From NCBI GenBank assembly GCA_907163375.1, contig CAJQUW010000498.1:124001-188000 (forward strand): a stretch of DNA of 64,000 bases, in the 5' to 3' direction. The notes below the pieces were generated by a model. It did no database searches. It was not told the origin of the DNA and saw only the letters and a list, made by a program, of their open reading frames with translations. Source of the stretch: Prostheceraeus crozeri (taxonomy: Eukaryota > Platyhelminthes > Polycladida > Euryleptidae). Below are positions 46,885-56,716 of the stretch, in pieces. The position numbers were made by a program, and so were the translations under genes. The number at the start of each line of letters is the position of its first letter. Within the stretch, counting starts at the first letter, position 1.

Positions 46885-47086
46885 ATGAGGATTGCCTATC
46901 AAAAGATGGAGATGAACTATCTGTTTGACTGCTTCTTCATAGAGCTGAAGAAACAAAATGGCGATCTGTATCCACTTCCTACATGGAAATCTTTTATGTT
47001 TTCTATAACAATATTATCTCAACTAAACGAAAGGACGATGATCGAAGGATTCCATCTTGAATTGACGACCACCTCAACAGCACAAA
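46885..47086 (+). mobile_element. Crypton-like (DUF3504-associated) remnant
   Basis: An open frame contains MNYLFDCFFIELKKQNGDLY, then PLPTWKSFMFSITILSQLNE. The pattern LN-x-L-x-x-F-x-x-E-x-(K/R)-K-x-(N/D)-G-x-x-Y-x-x-x-T-x-x-S-F-x-x-S-I matches the N-terminal segment of Crypton-derived tyrosine recombinase relatives. Upstream, near 46680, FIDELFNFDIEEKQ in a broken frame resembles the start of such proteins. The recombinase core with its catalytic Arg and Tyr residues is not visible. AAAGTAAGTC at 47084-47093 could be a splice donor. The assignment is by pattern only and remains tentative. Confidence 0.4.
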
Positions 47087-47093
47087 GTAAGTC

Positions 47094-48019
47094 TTCATCA
47101 CATTTATTCTTGCCATTTCAATATCTAAATTCTAAACTACTGAATAGATTAAAATGAACACGAATTGCATTTGCTCTAATTTATTTACCTACTCATGCTA
47201 GAATTTTTTAGCCTGCAAATAGTTCATTTTTTGTGACATTTAGAAATTTATATCTAGGCCTACATAACAAAACACATGCAAAGTCGCATGATAGGTGGAA
47301 TGTATTTATGATTCAATGAAATCATTGGCTAAAGAGCAATAGTGCTTAGTGTATGACTATCAAATAACGAAAATGAAATAAATCATGTAAATATATAAAA
47401 TATGCATGTATATTTTGTATATGCTGCCCACACAGAGAAAATTGCCTCTTTGTATTTGTTTCCATAATAGTACATGGGTATTTTTCATTCAACACCAAAA
47501 GCTTAAGCTATTAAGTATATGGTGCAAATCATTTAAGCAATATAAACTGGTAACAGAACGTATTCCATCTTTTATTTATTTGCTTCTTATTTCATTCCAA
47601 AATACAAATGGTAGGATCAATGGCATCAGATTATGATAGCAAATACTGTAATATATTTCTTGACTTTACTTCATTGAATATAAAATACCATAAATTTCTT
47701 AACAATTCTAATTGTTCTAATTCTTATAATTCTGTTTTAATTCCAGCTCCCTTTCGAATGATAGATCAATTGTGGTTGCACCACAGTTGCTATCAAATCC
47801 AAATTTTCAATGCCGTGGACATACTACAACAAGCAACAATTTTTCTAAGCAATGAGATCCAAGAGACGTGATGCAGATGACATAGTACTATGCCTTCTTT
47901 CCAATGTTATAAAACATTACTACTTTGACATATCTATTGTCTTTTGGCCGGAGAAATATATAGTGAGAATTTTAAGTAGATATCAGGGTAATTCATCGTC
48001 AGAGTGGGTTACATGATTA
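47094..48019. other. Very A+T-rich stretch without recognisable genes
   Basis: Frames of 76 and 87 codons (47406-47636, 47608-47871) are A+T-biased and lack domains. Confidence 0.45.
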
Positions 48020-48320
48020 GAACGACGATGGACATAGAAAGCAGTAGAATGTCATGGACATGCGTTGGCATGACAGTGAACGGTACCTAAACGATGGCGG
48101 ATTCCAGTGGTTGACATAGGAAGTTACCGGCAGCCTGTGTACTATGTAAATATTCACGATTACCATAATTTCTACTTCCAATATGATAAAATAACTTACA
48201 ATAAATCGCCTTGCGGCAAGAAGCTACAACTTTTACATGTTTCAACAATTTGCTTCTTCTAAAGATCTAGCAATCGGCGCATAGAAGGGCGGCTGAAATT
48301 ACCTAAAAACATTTAGATGA
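48020..48320 (+). repeat. Interspersed repeat R5, fragment matching the 21-23 kb DNA transposon
   Basis: It aligns in the same orientation with 21361-21720. Shared blocks include AGTGGTTGACA, ACCGGCAGC, GTAAATATTCACG, AAAATAACTTACAATAAATC and GAGCGGCTGAAATT (GGGCGGCTGAAATT here). The GGGGCC terminal repeats of the 21-kb element are absent, so this is an internal fragment. Confidence 0.8.
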
Positions 48321-48327
48321 GAAGATG

Positions 48328-48837
48328 AGTGATATCATGAAGTTACCACAAAATCATGACCCTTTTGACTGGAAATGTTGCATTCTCACTTTTTCTGTAA
48401 AAATGCTGTTGTTTGATATCTTCAGAATCCTTGCGATGTAAGGAGTTCGAATATATAAGTTTCATTCAAGTAAGTTCAATAGTTATTTTTTAAACTTATT
48501 CAATATTTTTTCCTCATCACCGCTAAAATACAAAAACAATCAAGGCAAACAATCTGCAGTCCCTGTGAGAGAACAAAGACATGCCTTTGCAAATTGTTTC
48601 TTTTTGAACCTTCGTTCACCTTGCATTGTGGTTGTACACTTTTGCGGTAATGAGAAAAATATTGAAGAAGTTTGAAGAAGAACTATTGAACTTATTTAAA
48701 TGAAACTTAGATATTCGAACTCCTTACATCGCAAGGATTCTGAAGATAACTAACATGAACATTTTTGCAGAAAAAGTGAGAATGCAACATTTCCAGTCAA
48801 AAGAGTCATGATTTTTTGGTAACTTCACGATATCACT
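48328..48837. mobile_element. 510-bp foldback element, second family
   Basis: The left arm (48328 to about 48530) and right arm (about 48640 to 48837) are inverted copies. Shared blocks are AGTGATATCATGAAGTTACC, TTTTGACTGGAAATGTTGCA, TTCTCACTTTTTCTG, ATCTTCAGAATCCTTGCGAT, GTAAGGAGTTCGAATAT and TTAAACTTATTCAATATTTT. The loop is only about 110 bp. It has no coding capacity and shares no sequence with FB-A. Confidence 0.88.
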
Positions 48838-48844
48838 GTTTTTT

Positions 48845-49160
48845 CTATATAGTTCATCGATTTTGATGACCAGCATATAAAAAGAGAGCTCAGAAAGTGC
48901 TCGTTCTCTCTGTGCCGTGTGATTATCATATTAATGCTTTCTTATTGAAAAATTGCGATTTGTGAATTTAGCGATTTTCATGATTTGAGTACTGCTCAGC
49001 AAATTCAATAATGGATACAAATATATAATGGCTTATTTGTAAGCTGAGAATGCAAGCTCTCAATGATGTGTGGCACGTTGCTGTGCAATTCGATTATAAG
49101 ACATGAGAATCGATTGAATTTCGGAATAATTTAGGCGGTCCAGTTTTTACTATCAGGTAT
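48845..49160 (-). repeat. Interspersed repeat R4, copy 2
   Basis: On the minus strand the copy starts near 49160 (GTAAAAACTGGACCGCCTAA then ATT) and aligns with 36984-37310 to its inner end near 48850 (TCATCAAAATCGATGAACT). It abuts the 510-bp foldback element. Confidence 0.7.
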
Positions 49161-49345
49161 TTTTAATATGTAGATTGTCACCCAACATCAGTAAAGCGAC
49201 AATTCTGAAATTTTGCCTCCAATCTTCTGGCAAGTTAGAGAGCCTCAAACATCGCAAAGTACTATTTGTTGATGTAGATCCCATATACTTTCGAGCTTCG
49301 TGCACTCAATAACGTAATGATCCAGCACACATTTAAAAAATCAAA

Positions 49346-49684
49346 ATGAGATTTGTCATTTTTAAGATTATGAATGCACTTTTAACATGTAGGATAGAAT
49401 TCTCCATCAGTAAGCAGAAATTCGACATTCTTCGTAACCGGTGGCTTGATCGATTTGCTGATAAAGATAATGAAAACGTCTTGACAACCGATGATAAACA
49501 AGCAGTCTCTCTTGATCACAAGATAGTATTCACAGAATTTCTTTCTGGTACAACACGTATTGACTTTGTGAATTACGCGGCAGATGGTGAATGTGAGATG
49601 GACAATTCTTATTTTAACTTCTATTCGACTTCTTGCTTCTATTGTATTCCGGCAAGACGGCTTCTGCATCACCTGCGTGTGTGA
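49346..49684 (+). other. Unassigned 112-codon open frame
   Basis: The frame contains KQKFDILRNRWLDRFADKD and RIDFVNYAADGECEMDNSYF. A possible splice acceptor (TTTTAACATGTAG at 49380-49392) precedes its more polar part. I recognise no domain. A minus-strand frame of nearly the same length overlaps it, which weakens the case for coding. It could be a host exon or chance. Confidence 0.2.
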
Positions 49685-49699
49685 TGCATTTCGGTCATT

Positions 49700-51984
49700 C
49701 TTGGTCATTTTGGTCATTCTTGGTCATTGTTTTAATTTCTAGCACGCCATTTTGGTTCGTCAGATCATCCTACATTTACATTGATTTAATTCTATGATAT
49801 GCATACCCTAAGAAGCCCATAAACAGAAACACAACCTTGCTGATATGCCACTTTTGTACAATTCATCGATTGAGAAAATACTTCAACTGATTACCTGAAC
49901 ACAAATCATTTGATGAAGTCATAACTTAAGCTTAAAACATGCTGAAATGTGGCATTTCTTTATCATCGGCAGAGCTTCCATCATCAACTTGCCTCTCAGC
50001 TTGAGGTTTGGTCATAAAACCAGCTGTGCTGAATATATTTATCTGCAAACTGTTGTTTTTCGACAAAAGAGTGTCTACTGATGATGGAAGTCGGAACTTA
50101 GAAAAATATGGAAAATAATAAAACTATTGCAAAGGTTTTCCATCACATTAATTAATTGCGATTGATTTTATCATACATAAATTAATTTATAATTGGATAG
50201 ATTTTCCAAACGATAAATTGTTCTAATTAAATTTAAATGATTCGCTAACAGATTATAATTTTCCAATATCTGTGGTACTAAAGACCTGCTATGTAGATAA
50301 GCATGGCGCACCTCAGTTAAAAGCCTCAGATCGAGATATTCTGTAGACTTACAGACTACTGTAGATTCTGCCATTAATAGGTCAAATTAGAATTGTTTTT
50401 TGCAATTTAAAGTTTAAGCTGAGTGCTATTGCTAATTTTTATTGCGTATGCAAGGCTTATTAATTTTCATTTAAATTCCGAAATGACTTTCAGGTTTTTC
50501 TCAACAATGTTGAGGTTAACAACCTATAAGTTGAAGACAACTTCATGTATGCCACAGTGTTTTTATGTAAATGACGGTTGTGATTTTGTCGTCATCAAAA
50601 TCGTCTTGACAATTATATTGCCGACCGGAAAAGTACATCAGAAAACCGCTATTGCCCGGTACTAAATTCCCCCCTTGGAAAAGATAGTCAAACCGATTCT
50701 TCTTGGATTTTTAAAACAATCTAACTCTTAGCAGTGATGCAAGTGCAAATTTAATAAGGTCACCTAAAAGCCACAAGTCTCGTTATGTCGGTATTGTATC
50801 ATCAGTTTGATTCTTGCCAAACAACAATTTCAAGATAAGGAAGTGGAAATCGAATAACACGCAGGGTAGGAGTCTACTTCCACAAATTACAACTGTTTTT
50901 CTCCTGAAAACTTTGAGCTACATTTTATTACAGTAAGAAGAATAACACCGATATGAGAGGAATATGTTTGCAATGAGGAACAGTGAAGAATTTCGGAGTT
51001 CCATCAGGAATAAATGAATTGTATACAAACTATACATACACACATGAATAGATATATTAGATTACCGTCTTAATTGCTTCACATATTTATATCCAAAGAA
51101 AGTATATGGAAAGGAAAATATCTGATACATGCATATATGTTGAAATAGTAAACTCTAGAACTACTTACAACTATTGGCTAAAACAACGAGTCATAGCTTC
51201 CGCTCATCTGAGTGAGCCACTTGCGTGGGTAATTTGAGAATTACTCTTAAAAAGCACTTCACGCATTTGTCAGTTTCACAAGTTCACATTTAGCTAGTGA
51301 TAAAAGTGTAATACACTGTCTTCATGTATACCAACGTCACAACTTCCAGGTATGACTTTTGCAGCATCTTATCTAAAGTGACATAATATAAACCGTGAAT
51401 ATATTGACGTCAATCAAATCTCTGCAAATCAAATTGACGGGTAGGATATTATGTTACGACACAAAAGTTCTTGCGGTACAAATTCTGAAGCAAAGACAAT
51501 AAAGAAATACGTTATTCAATAATTTCTGAAAAATCATTACCGGATATTATAAACATCTCAAACGCGAAATTTAAAAATTGATGAGATGACAGATCCCACA
51601 TTTCCAATTAAGAGAGAAAGATGAAATGAATCAAATATGTTAAATTTTCTGCAGAACAAATGAAATGGCAAAGCAGGAAATTGGCATATGACTCTTCTGC
51701 GTGAAAATCTCCAACGGATAATGTTTCAAATGTCGTAATGATATTTCTTGAATTTCAATAATCTCCTCAGTCGCTTTTACAGACAAAGTAAGAGACTCCC
51801 AATGTTCTAACCTCAATGTGTTGATAGCATTTTGCTGCAAAAATGAGTTGCAACACCAAATTATTGCCATTTCAGGAATGAAGTTCATTATTACTATAAT
51901 GGCAGCTTACGTGAGGTGCATTTTTACGGCAATTATTTTCGATATAGAAAATACAGGTTGTCTTCCTCTAATATAGTGCCAACA
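49700..51984. other. A+T-rich stretch without recognisable genes
   Basis: Frames at 50171-50374, 50423-50665 and 51640-51888 lack recognisable domains. No repeat structure stands out apart from four copies of TTGGTCATT-type sequence at 49693-49730. Confidence 0.45.
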
Positions 51985-52060
51985 AATCAAAGAAACTCCT
52001 TTTTTATGTCAGCAGACGTTTCGGGTCGAGATCCTTTTTAAACGCAGATGACAGAAAATA
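51985..52060 (-). mobile_element. Probable Penelope-like 3' tail fragment
   Basis: On the minus strand GATCTCGACCCGAAACGTCT then GCTGACAT resembles the segment rich in CCGAAACGTCTG that follows the endonuclease in many Penelope-like elements. There is no coding sequence next to it. It is a small fossil, assigned by this motif alone. Confidence 0.4.
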
Positions 52061-52194
52061 CAGATGTGATGAAGAGCGTATTTATACAAAATGAAGGCAA
52101 CTTAAAACATGTCAGCCAATTTAGCGACAATGAAGTTTTATGCACAATCAATTTTCTTAGATTTTAATAGTCTTAATTAATTTCCTAGATTCGG

Positions 52195-52270
52195 TGCAAT
52201 GGCCTTGTGGTATAGTGTGCTTGATGTGCGTTCGGGAGACTTAGATTCAAACCATGGTTGGATGAAACCT
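52195..52270 (+). mobile_element. tRNA-like SINE head
   Basis: ATGGCCTTGTGGTATAGTG (52199-52217) resembles an A box, and GATTCAAACC (52244-52253) is a B box at the usual spacing. It shares the GGCCTTGT head and B box with the minus-strand element at 25620-25765. The stems of a tRNA do not pair, so it is not a functional tRNA gene. Confidence 0.5.
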
Positions 52271-53339
52271 TTTTTATCATCTTGCATATCTATGAGCCTC
52301 TCTGTCTATCGTCATGCATAACATACACCGGAAATGCTAAAGGAAATTAGTTTGATATCTTGGATGTTTTGGACTAAAAAGATAAACGAAAAGACTGATT
52401 TTTTTCTTACAATCAAAAATTTACAACTTCTTTGTCAAAGTATTCGCTATTTTCAAGTCATTCAGAAAAGACGAACACATCAGAAATGAGTGAAATAGAC
52501 TCCAGAAGAAGATGAAAAAATAATTCAACAATGCTTGATTCCAGTTGACAATTAAGACTTCCAATGTGCATGGTATCCATAAAATGAACAAATACCTTTA
52601 TACATGTACATGTATGTCTGAACTTATTTCCATCACTGAAACTTAGCTAGATAGCGAGATTATCAATGAATCAATTATCGTCAATGGCTATCACACATTC
52701 AGATGAGATTGTCCAGATGGAAGACAAAAAGATAGTCCAAGATCGTATGGGTATTGCTGTGACTATTTTTGTCGCATGTGATATTCTAGTCTCATATACT
52801 GAGAAATTTGATGATAAGGACACAGATGTGTGACTTAATTTATGTCATTTTTCCACGCTTTTATCTTCTTGATATGTATTATAATCAGCCACAGCTGTCT
52901 ATATTTGAATAAATGCCTATTACTAAACCTACAACTAAACCTATTACTAAACCGTTGATATCAAATTATCGCCGTTTTCTTCTTCCCCAAGTGCTCTCGT
53001 CTTACTAGTGCATCTACGACTCAAACTGAAGATACAGTGCTGATATATCAAAGCTTGTTGATTCTAGGAGACTTTATGAAGTTGAGAATTACATCTCTGC
53101 TAAGATTTAAATTTCTAATTGCCTCAACTGTAGAAGAACTTGTTTGACTCTCCTTTTCCGAGGGGGAATTTTCTGATTTGCATTTTTCGAAAAGTAGGTT
53201 TCGTCGTAAAATTCTTTGGGTAGAATTACAAAATTATTGGTAGTTGTTCACCCTGTGCACATCTAAGTATGGTAACACCTTATCGACGAGGAGAGCAAAG
53301 TATTTTAAACTGCTTGCTATATGAATATTCAACAGTGCC
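52271..53339. other. A+T-rich stretch without recognisable genes
   Basis: Nothing assigned. Three CCTATTACTAAA-type repeats occur at 52915-52955. Confidence 0.45.
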
Positions 53340-53490
53340 GACTGTTTAGTAATTGTATAATTACTTAACTACTTCTCAATTACATGACTGAAAATGTAAA
53401 TGATTGCAATTACAAATTACTCATCAGAAAATGTAATTGATTGCAATTACCTATTACATTAATTGTAATTGTAACTGCAATTGAAACACA
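53340..53490. repeat. Low-complexity TGTAATTG / CAATTAC repeats
   Basis: GTAATTGATTGCAATTAC-type sequence recurs several times in direct and inverted order. Such runs form the ends of some hAT-like MITEs, but I see no partner block or target duplication. Confidence 0.5.
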
Positions 53491-54642
53491 CGTCTGCATA
53501 TACGCAATTAGCAAGTTATATGCGAAATGGAATTGCTATGCTATACTTATCATATCGCATTATCATATCATTTTATATCATTGCTTATTAAATACAGCAG
53601 GACTTCTCATGTCAACAATTGGATGTCTGGTCCTTTATTATCTGCAAAATAGATGCTTAGACATCAACTACCACAACACTGTTATTCCTACATCTTGTCA
53701 ATTGCCCCATTAATGGTGATTGGCTACCAACGCTGCCATGTTGTTTATCTAGATTAATGGATAAAGTTAAGTAGTATCAAATAAAAGTAACATCAATATA
53801 AAGTTAATAATCAATATACATAATATATAAGTTATATAAGTAAATTGATATCAATATATACCGGTAGTTAAGTAATAATAACAAAGCTGAATGGTGTCAC
53901 CGACGTATTTCAAAGTTAGTTTCGTCTCAGCAAGATTTTAGCATGGTATTCTATGAAATAGCATTATGCGTATGTTCGTGGTCAGACATACTCGCATGAT
54001 GCTAGATTGAGCCTGAGATCGAAAACGCATCAATTTGTTTTTGAGAATTAAAATTGCTTATGTTAAATTAAAAATGCTATATTATGCTATTTATATGCTA
54101 TAAAAATTTAAGATTCTATATCATTAATATCTCTCAATTTGGCTTGATGAAGTTTCTGCAATTATTGATTGAAGTCAAGTGGCAACAATTGCTGCCAAGC
54201 GCTGGTAACAATATCAGAAGTAAAAAGTCAAAACATTTATTTCCAACTTGGAAAACGTAGTACACATATACATAACATTGATGTGATGAGTGATAAAATG
54301 ATAAAAATGTCCATGTACAATGAATGATGGAGGATGAGATGTACAAGTAAGTGAAATGATGATATGGATCGGAAGAAAAGGCATATCATAGCATTGATTT
54401 TGCGATGAACCGTTGAAGCACTATTATTGAGTATTGCAAGGATCTCATACCTTCAATAGAGCAGTTTTTAACTGACGCAGATGAATCGATGACTTGGCAA
54501 TTGATTCCCTTATATTAGAGCAAATGAAAATTACATGCGTCATCAATGTGTTGGCTATAAGATTTGCAGTGAAAGGCTGTACGCTTACAATATCTGGCTT
54601 CTTTATTACTTTACTGAGAGCGTGCATGATCTCACGAACGTG
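53491..54642. other. A+T-rich stretch, possibly containing the remains of the left half of a piggyBac
   Basis: The last ~30 bp before the Harbinger insertion read, in frame with the sequence beyond it, as VHDLTNVL joined to VRWSDN. This suggests that transposase sequence lies immediately left of 54643. I could not recognise catalytic motifs further upstream or a left TTAA terminus. Confidence 0.3.
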
Positions 54643-54909
54643 TTAAGCCTGGTGCACATTAGCTGCATTTCGCAGTTTGTCGTCCGTAGTTCGCAGTTCA
54701 CTGCAACAACATCTCCGAATTGCATCGTTGATTCAAGTCGTTGGCAGTTCGTCATTTGTACATGTACATTAATTTTCCATAAATGATGATGTCAGTTGTC
54801 GCTAAACAGGCTAAGTGCGTTATCTGTCGTTAACTGCGTGTCGTTGACATCATTAGGAAAACACAAAATTTACTGACGCAGTTCGGTTCTGTTCACAACT
54901 TTTGAAGCA

Positions 54910-55365
54910 ATGATGGATATTGATCGATCAGGGATGCGGAGTCATGGAGTCCTATCTAGATGATTGGACTCGGCATCCCTGGATCAAACTGAAAAGTTGA
55001 TAGTTGAAGTAGAGAAGCACCCACACTTATACAATACATCATTGAAAGGCTATAAAGACAAAATCTTGAAAGAAAATTCGTGGAAATCAGTCAGTAAATC
55101 CTTTGCTATGACCGTCGAGGAAGCGCAGAGGCGATGGAAAAATCTCGGAGATACTTCTCCTCGGAAACAGAGGGAGAAAAGACTGCGAGCGAAGTGGAAG
55201 CGCTGCCATTAAAGACGACAAATGGCCATGTTTATCGTTTTTAAGCATTTTTAAGCGTTCTGGCACCAACAGTAAAGCAGTCATCTTTTTGAGAGGAGGG
55301 AACATACAGCATATATTTATGCTCTACAATAGGACATCAAGTTTTTTGAATGAGCCATGAATGTA
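54910..55365 (+). pseudogene. MADF-domain (Myb/SANT-like) DNA-binding protein of Harbinger, degraded
   Basis: The protein would bind transposon ends and help recruit the Harbinger nuclease. The MADF domain is readable from about 54990 (EKLIVEVEKHPHLYNTSLKG then YKDKILKENSWKSVSKSF). It continues through TVEEAQRRWKNLGD, with the family-typical hPhLY, W and RWKxL landmarks. After a frame change near 55195 it goes on as SGSAAIKDDKWPCLSFLSIF, matching the usual KSG..KWPYY..LSFL ending of MADF proteins. A 53-bp hAT-like miniature (54929-54981) interrupts the N terminus just after MMDID. The frame change makes the gene dead in this copy. Confidence 0.82.
54929..54981. mobile_element. 53-bp hAT-like miniature (two fused tips)
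   Basis: CAGGGATGCGGAGTC on the left and GACTCGGCATCCCTG on the right are inverted, with only about 20 bp between. The tips and internal GGAGTCCTATC are the same as those of the 697-bp hAT at 55990. It is therefore an extreme internal-deletion derivative, or a decayed tip pair, of that family. Flanking GATCGAT and GATCAAA give no clean target duplication. Confidence 0.75.
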
Positions 55366-55792
55366 CATATCTTTTACAATAGATGAACTCATCTTGTAGT
55401 TGCCAATCGTTCTTTGGCTGAAATAGATTCTCTCAGCCCTAAATGAGTAATTCAATTTCAGGATGTTTAGCAATTCATCTAACATACTTAGCGATATCCT
55501 AGTATATTTGCAGAAAGTTTGAGTTATTTTCTGCGATTTGGTTTAATAAACGCATTTCACCTTATTTCCTCCTGAATATGAAAATTGGACGAATCCACCA
55601 CCACCTAGCATTTCTTCTCAATGTTGTTATGTACAGGAGAAGCAGTAGTTGACGTCTCTTGTTCAACGCAACCAACATTTTCTTCGATTCAACGAACGAT
55701 GTCGTTAGTAATGTACATGCTTACAGCGACTGCATAAGTTGAAGAAGGCAGACTACAACTGCGAATCGCGAGCTACAACTTCATTTTTCGAA

Positions 55793-55989
55793 TTGCAAGC
55801 AACTAACTGCGAGCTGCAAACGACTAACTGCGAGTTGCCAACGACTGACTGCGAGCTGCAAACGACTAATTGCAAGCTGCAAACGACTAACTGCGAGCTG
55901 CAAAAGACTAACTGCGAGCTGCAAGCAACTAACTGCGAACTGCAAACGACTAACTGCGAGCTGCAAGCAACTAACTGCGAATTGTGAAC
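55793..55989. repeat. 21-bp tandem array, about nine units
   Basis: The unit is AACTGCGAGCTGCAAACGAC plus T, with small variants. Because 21 is a multiple of three, long frames are open on both strands (plus 55739-55987; minus 55781-56095), repeating TNCELQT or QLAVSRL-type peptides. The reverse complement TTCGCAGTTAGTCGTTTGCA echoes the left end of the Harbinger element (TTCGCAGTTTGTCGTCCGT). The array is thus an amplified subterminal motif of that element, not a protein gene. Confidence 0.9.
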
Positions 55990-56686
55990 CAGGGATGCGG
56001 AGTCGGAGTCCTATCATTTTTGCTTGGGTCCGGAGTCCTATCAGATGATGGGACTCCAGAATCAGGCCTATAACTAGACCCGAAATATAATACAAACAAA
56101 TTATTATTTATCCTTGTGCATGGCTGTCACTGTCTTGATGTCAACTTTCTCCGTCAAACAAAAGTACAGAGACAGCAGTGCATGCAAAACTTGTAATAGT
56201 TGAGGGAATGAACCATGAAAGTGAAAAAAGGATTGCCTTCTTACTCGATGATCTAGATCACATCAAACCTACACACCAAAGGTCACATCAGAGACAAAAA
56301 TGAAATACTAGCTTGTTTGGGAACATTACCTCTTACCCTCACCTTAATCTTGTGTGATGGCTCCTCTAAAGCGCATATTAAAATCGAAAGTGCACTCATA
56401 TTTTTTGGAGAAGAATGCGGATTTTCCAGTCTGGTAGAGACTGGAGAAAACTGTGTGAAGCACACATCAAGAAGATGGGAGGAGCAGAGTCGCATGCATC
56501 CAACTTAAAGCGACATTTGATAAACTTTCATCGAAAATGATTGATAATTGATACAGCAATGATCACTAAAGATATGTTCAGGTAAGCCTATCTATAATGT
56601 ATATATTTTCAAAAACTAGGCTTTATATATTGGCCACTCGGAGTCGGAGTCCTATCAAAATGATATGACTTCGCTCCGCATCCCTG
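55990..56686. mobile_element. Non-autonomous hAT element nested in Harbinger
   Basis: CAGGGATGCGGAGTCGGAG at the left and, at the right, GCTCCGCATCCCTG form the inverted tips. GGAGTCCTATC recurs just inside both ends. The 8-bp flanks TTGTGAAC and CTGCGAAC match at six positions, consistent with an aged hAT target duplication. It inserted at the right edge of the 21-bp array. A BED-like zinc finger remnant lies inside. Confidence 0.82.
56445..56545 (+). pseudogene. Remnant of a BED-type zinc finger (hAT transposase N terminus)
   Basis: One frame reads KLCEAHIKKMGGAESHASNL then KRHLINFHRK and a stop at 56544-56546. The spacing CxxH/C-x-n-SNLxRHLxxxH is that of the second half of a BED zinc finger, the DNA-binding module at the start of hAT transposases. 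The second Cys of the usual pair is His here. The first half of the finger is not clear. It supports derivation of this element from an autonomous hAT by internal deletion. Confidence 0.5.
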
Positions 56687-56716
56687 CTGCGAACTGCACC
56701 TGCTGTACACCAAGCT

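Larger units (their letters stand above)
54646..56716 (+). mobile_element. PIF/Harbinger element with MADF gene, inserted in piggyBac
   Basis: The inverted ends are AGCCTGGTGCACATTAGCTG then CATTTCGCAG, and on the right, reversed, AGCTTGGTGTACAGCAGGTG then CAGTTCGCAG. The 3-bp target duplication TTA is at 54643-54645 and 56717-56719, as expected for PIF/Harbinger (TWA target). The element encodes a MADF-domain protein, matching the second, DNA-binding protein that Harbinger elements carry. It has no visible DDE nuclease, so it is non-autonomous. Its right subterminal region is a 21-bp tandem array, and it contains two hAT-type insertions. Confidence 0.88.

Noticed and set aside
52195-52270. 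tRNA gene
   Set aside because: A and B boxes are present but the acceptor, D and anticodon stems do not pair. The same holds at 25690-25765 and 44355-44474.
55739-55987. 82-codon plus and 104-codon minus frames with TNCELQT-type repeats
   Set aside because: The 21-bp array keeps all its frames open by periodicity. It is subterminal sequence of a Harbinger element.
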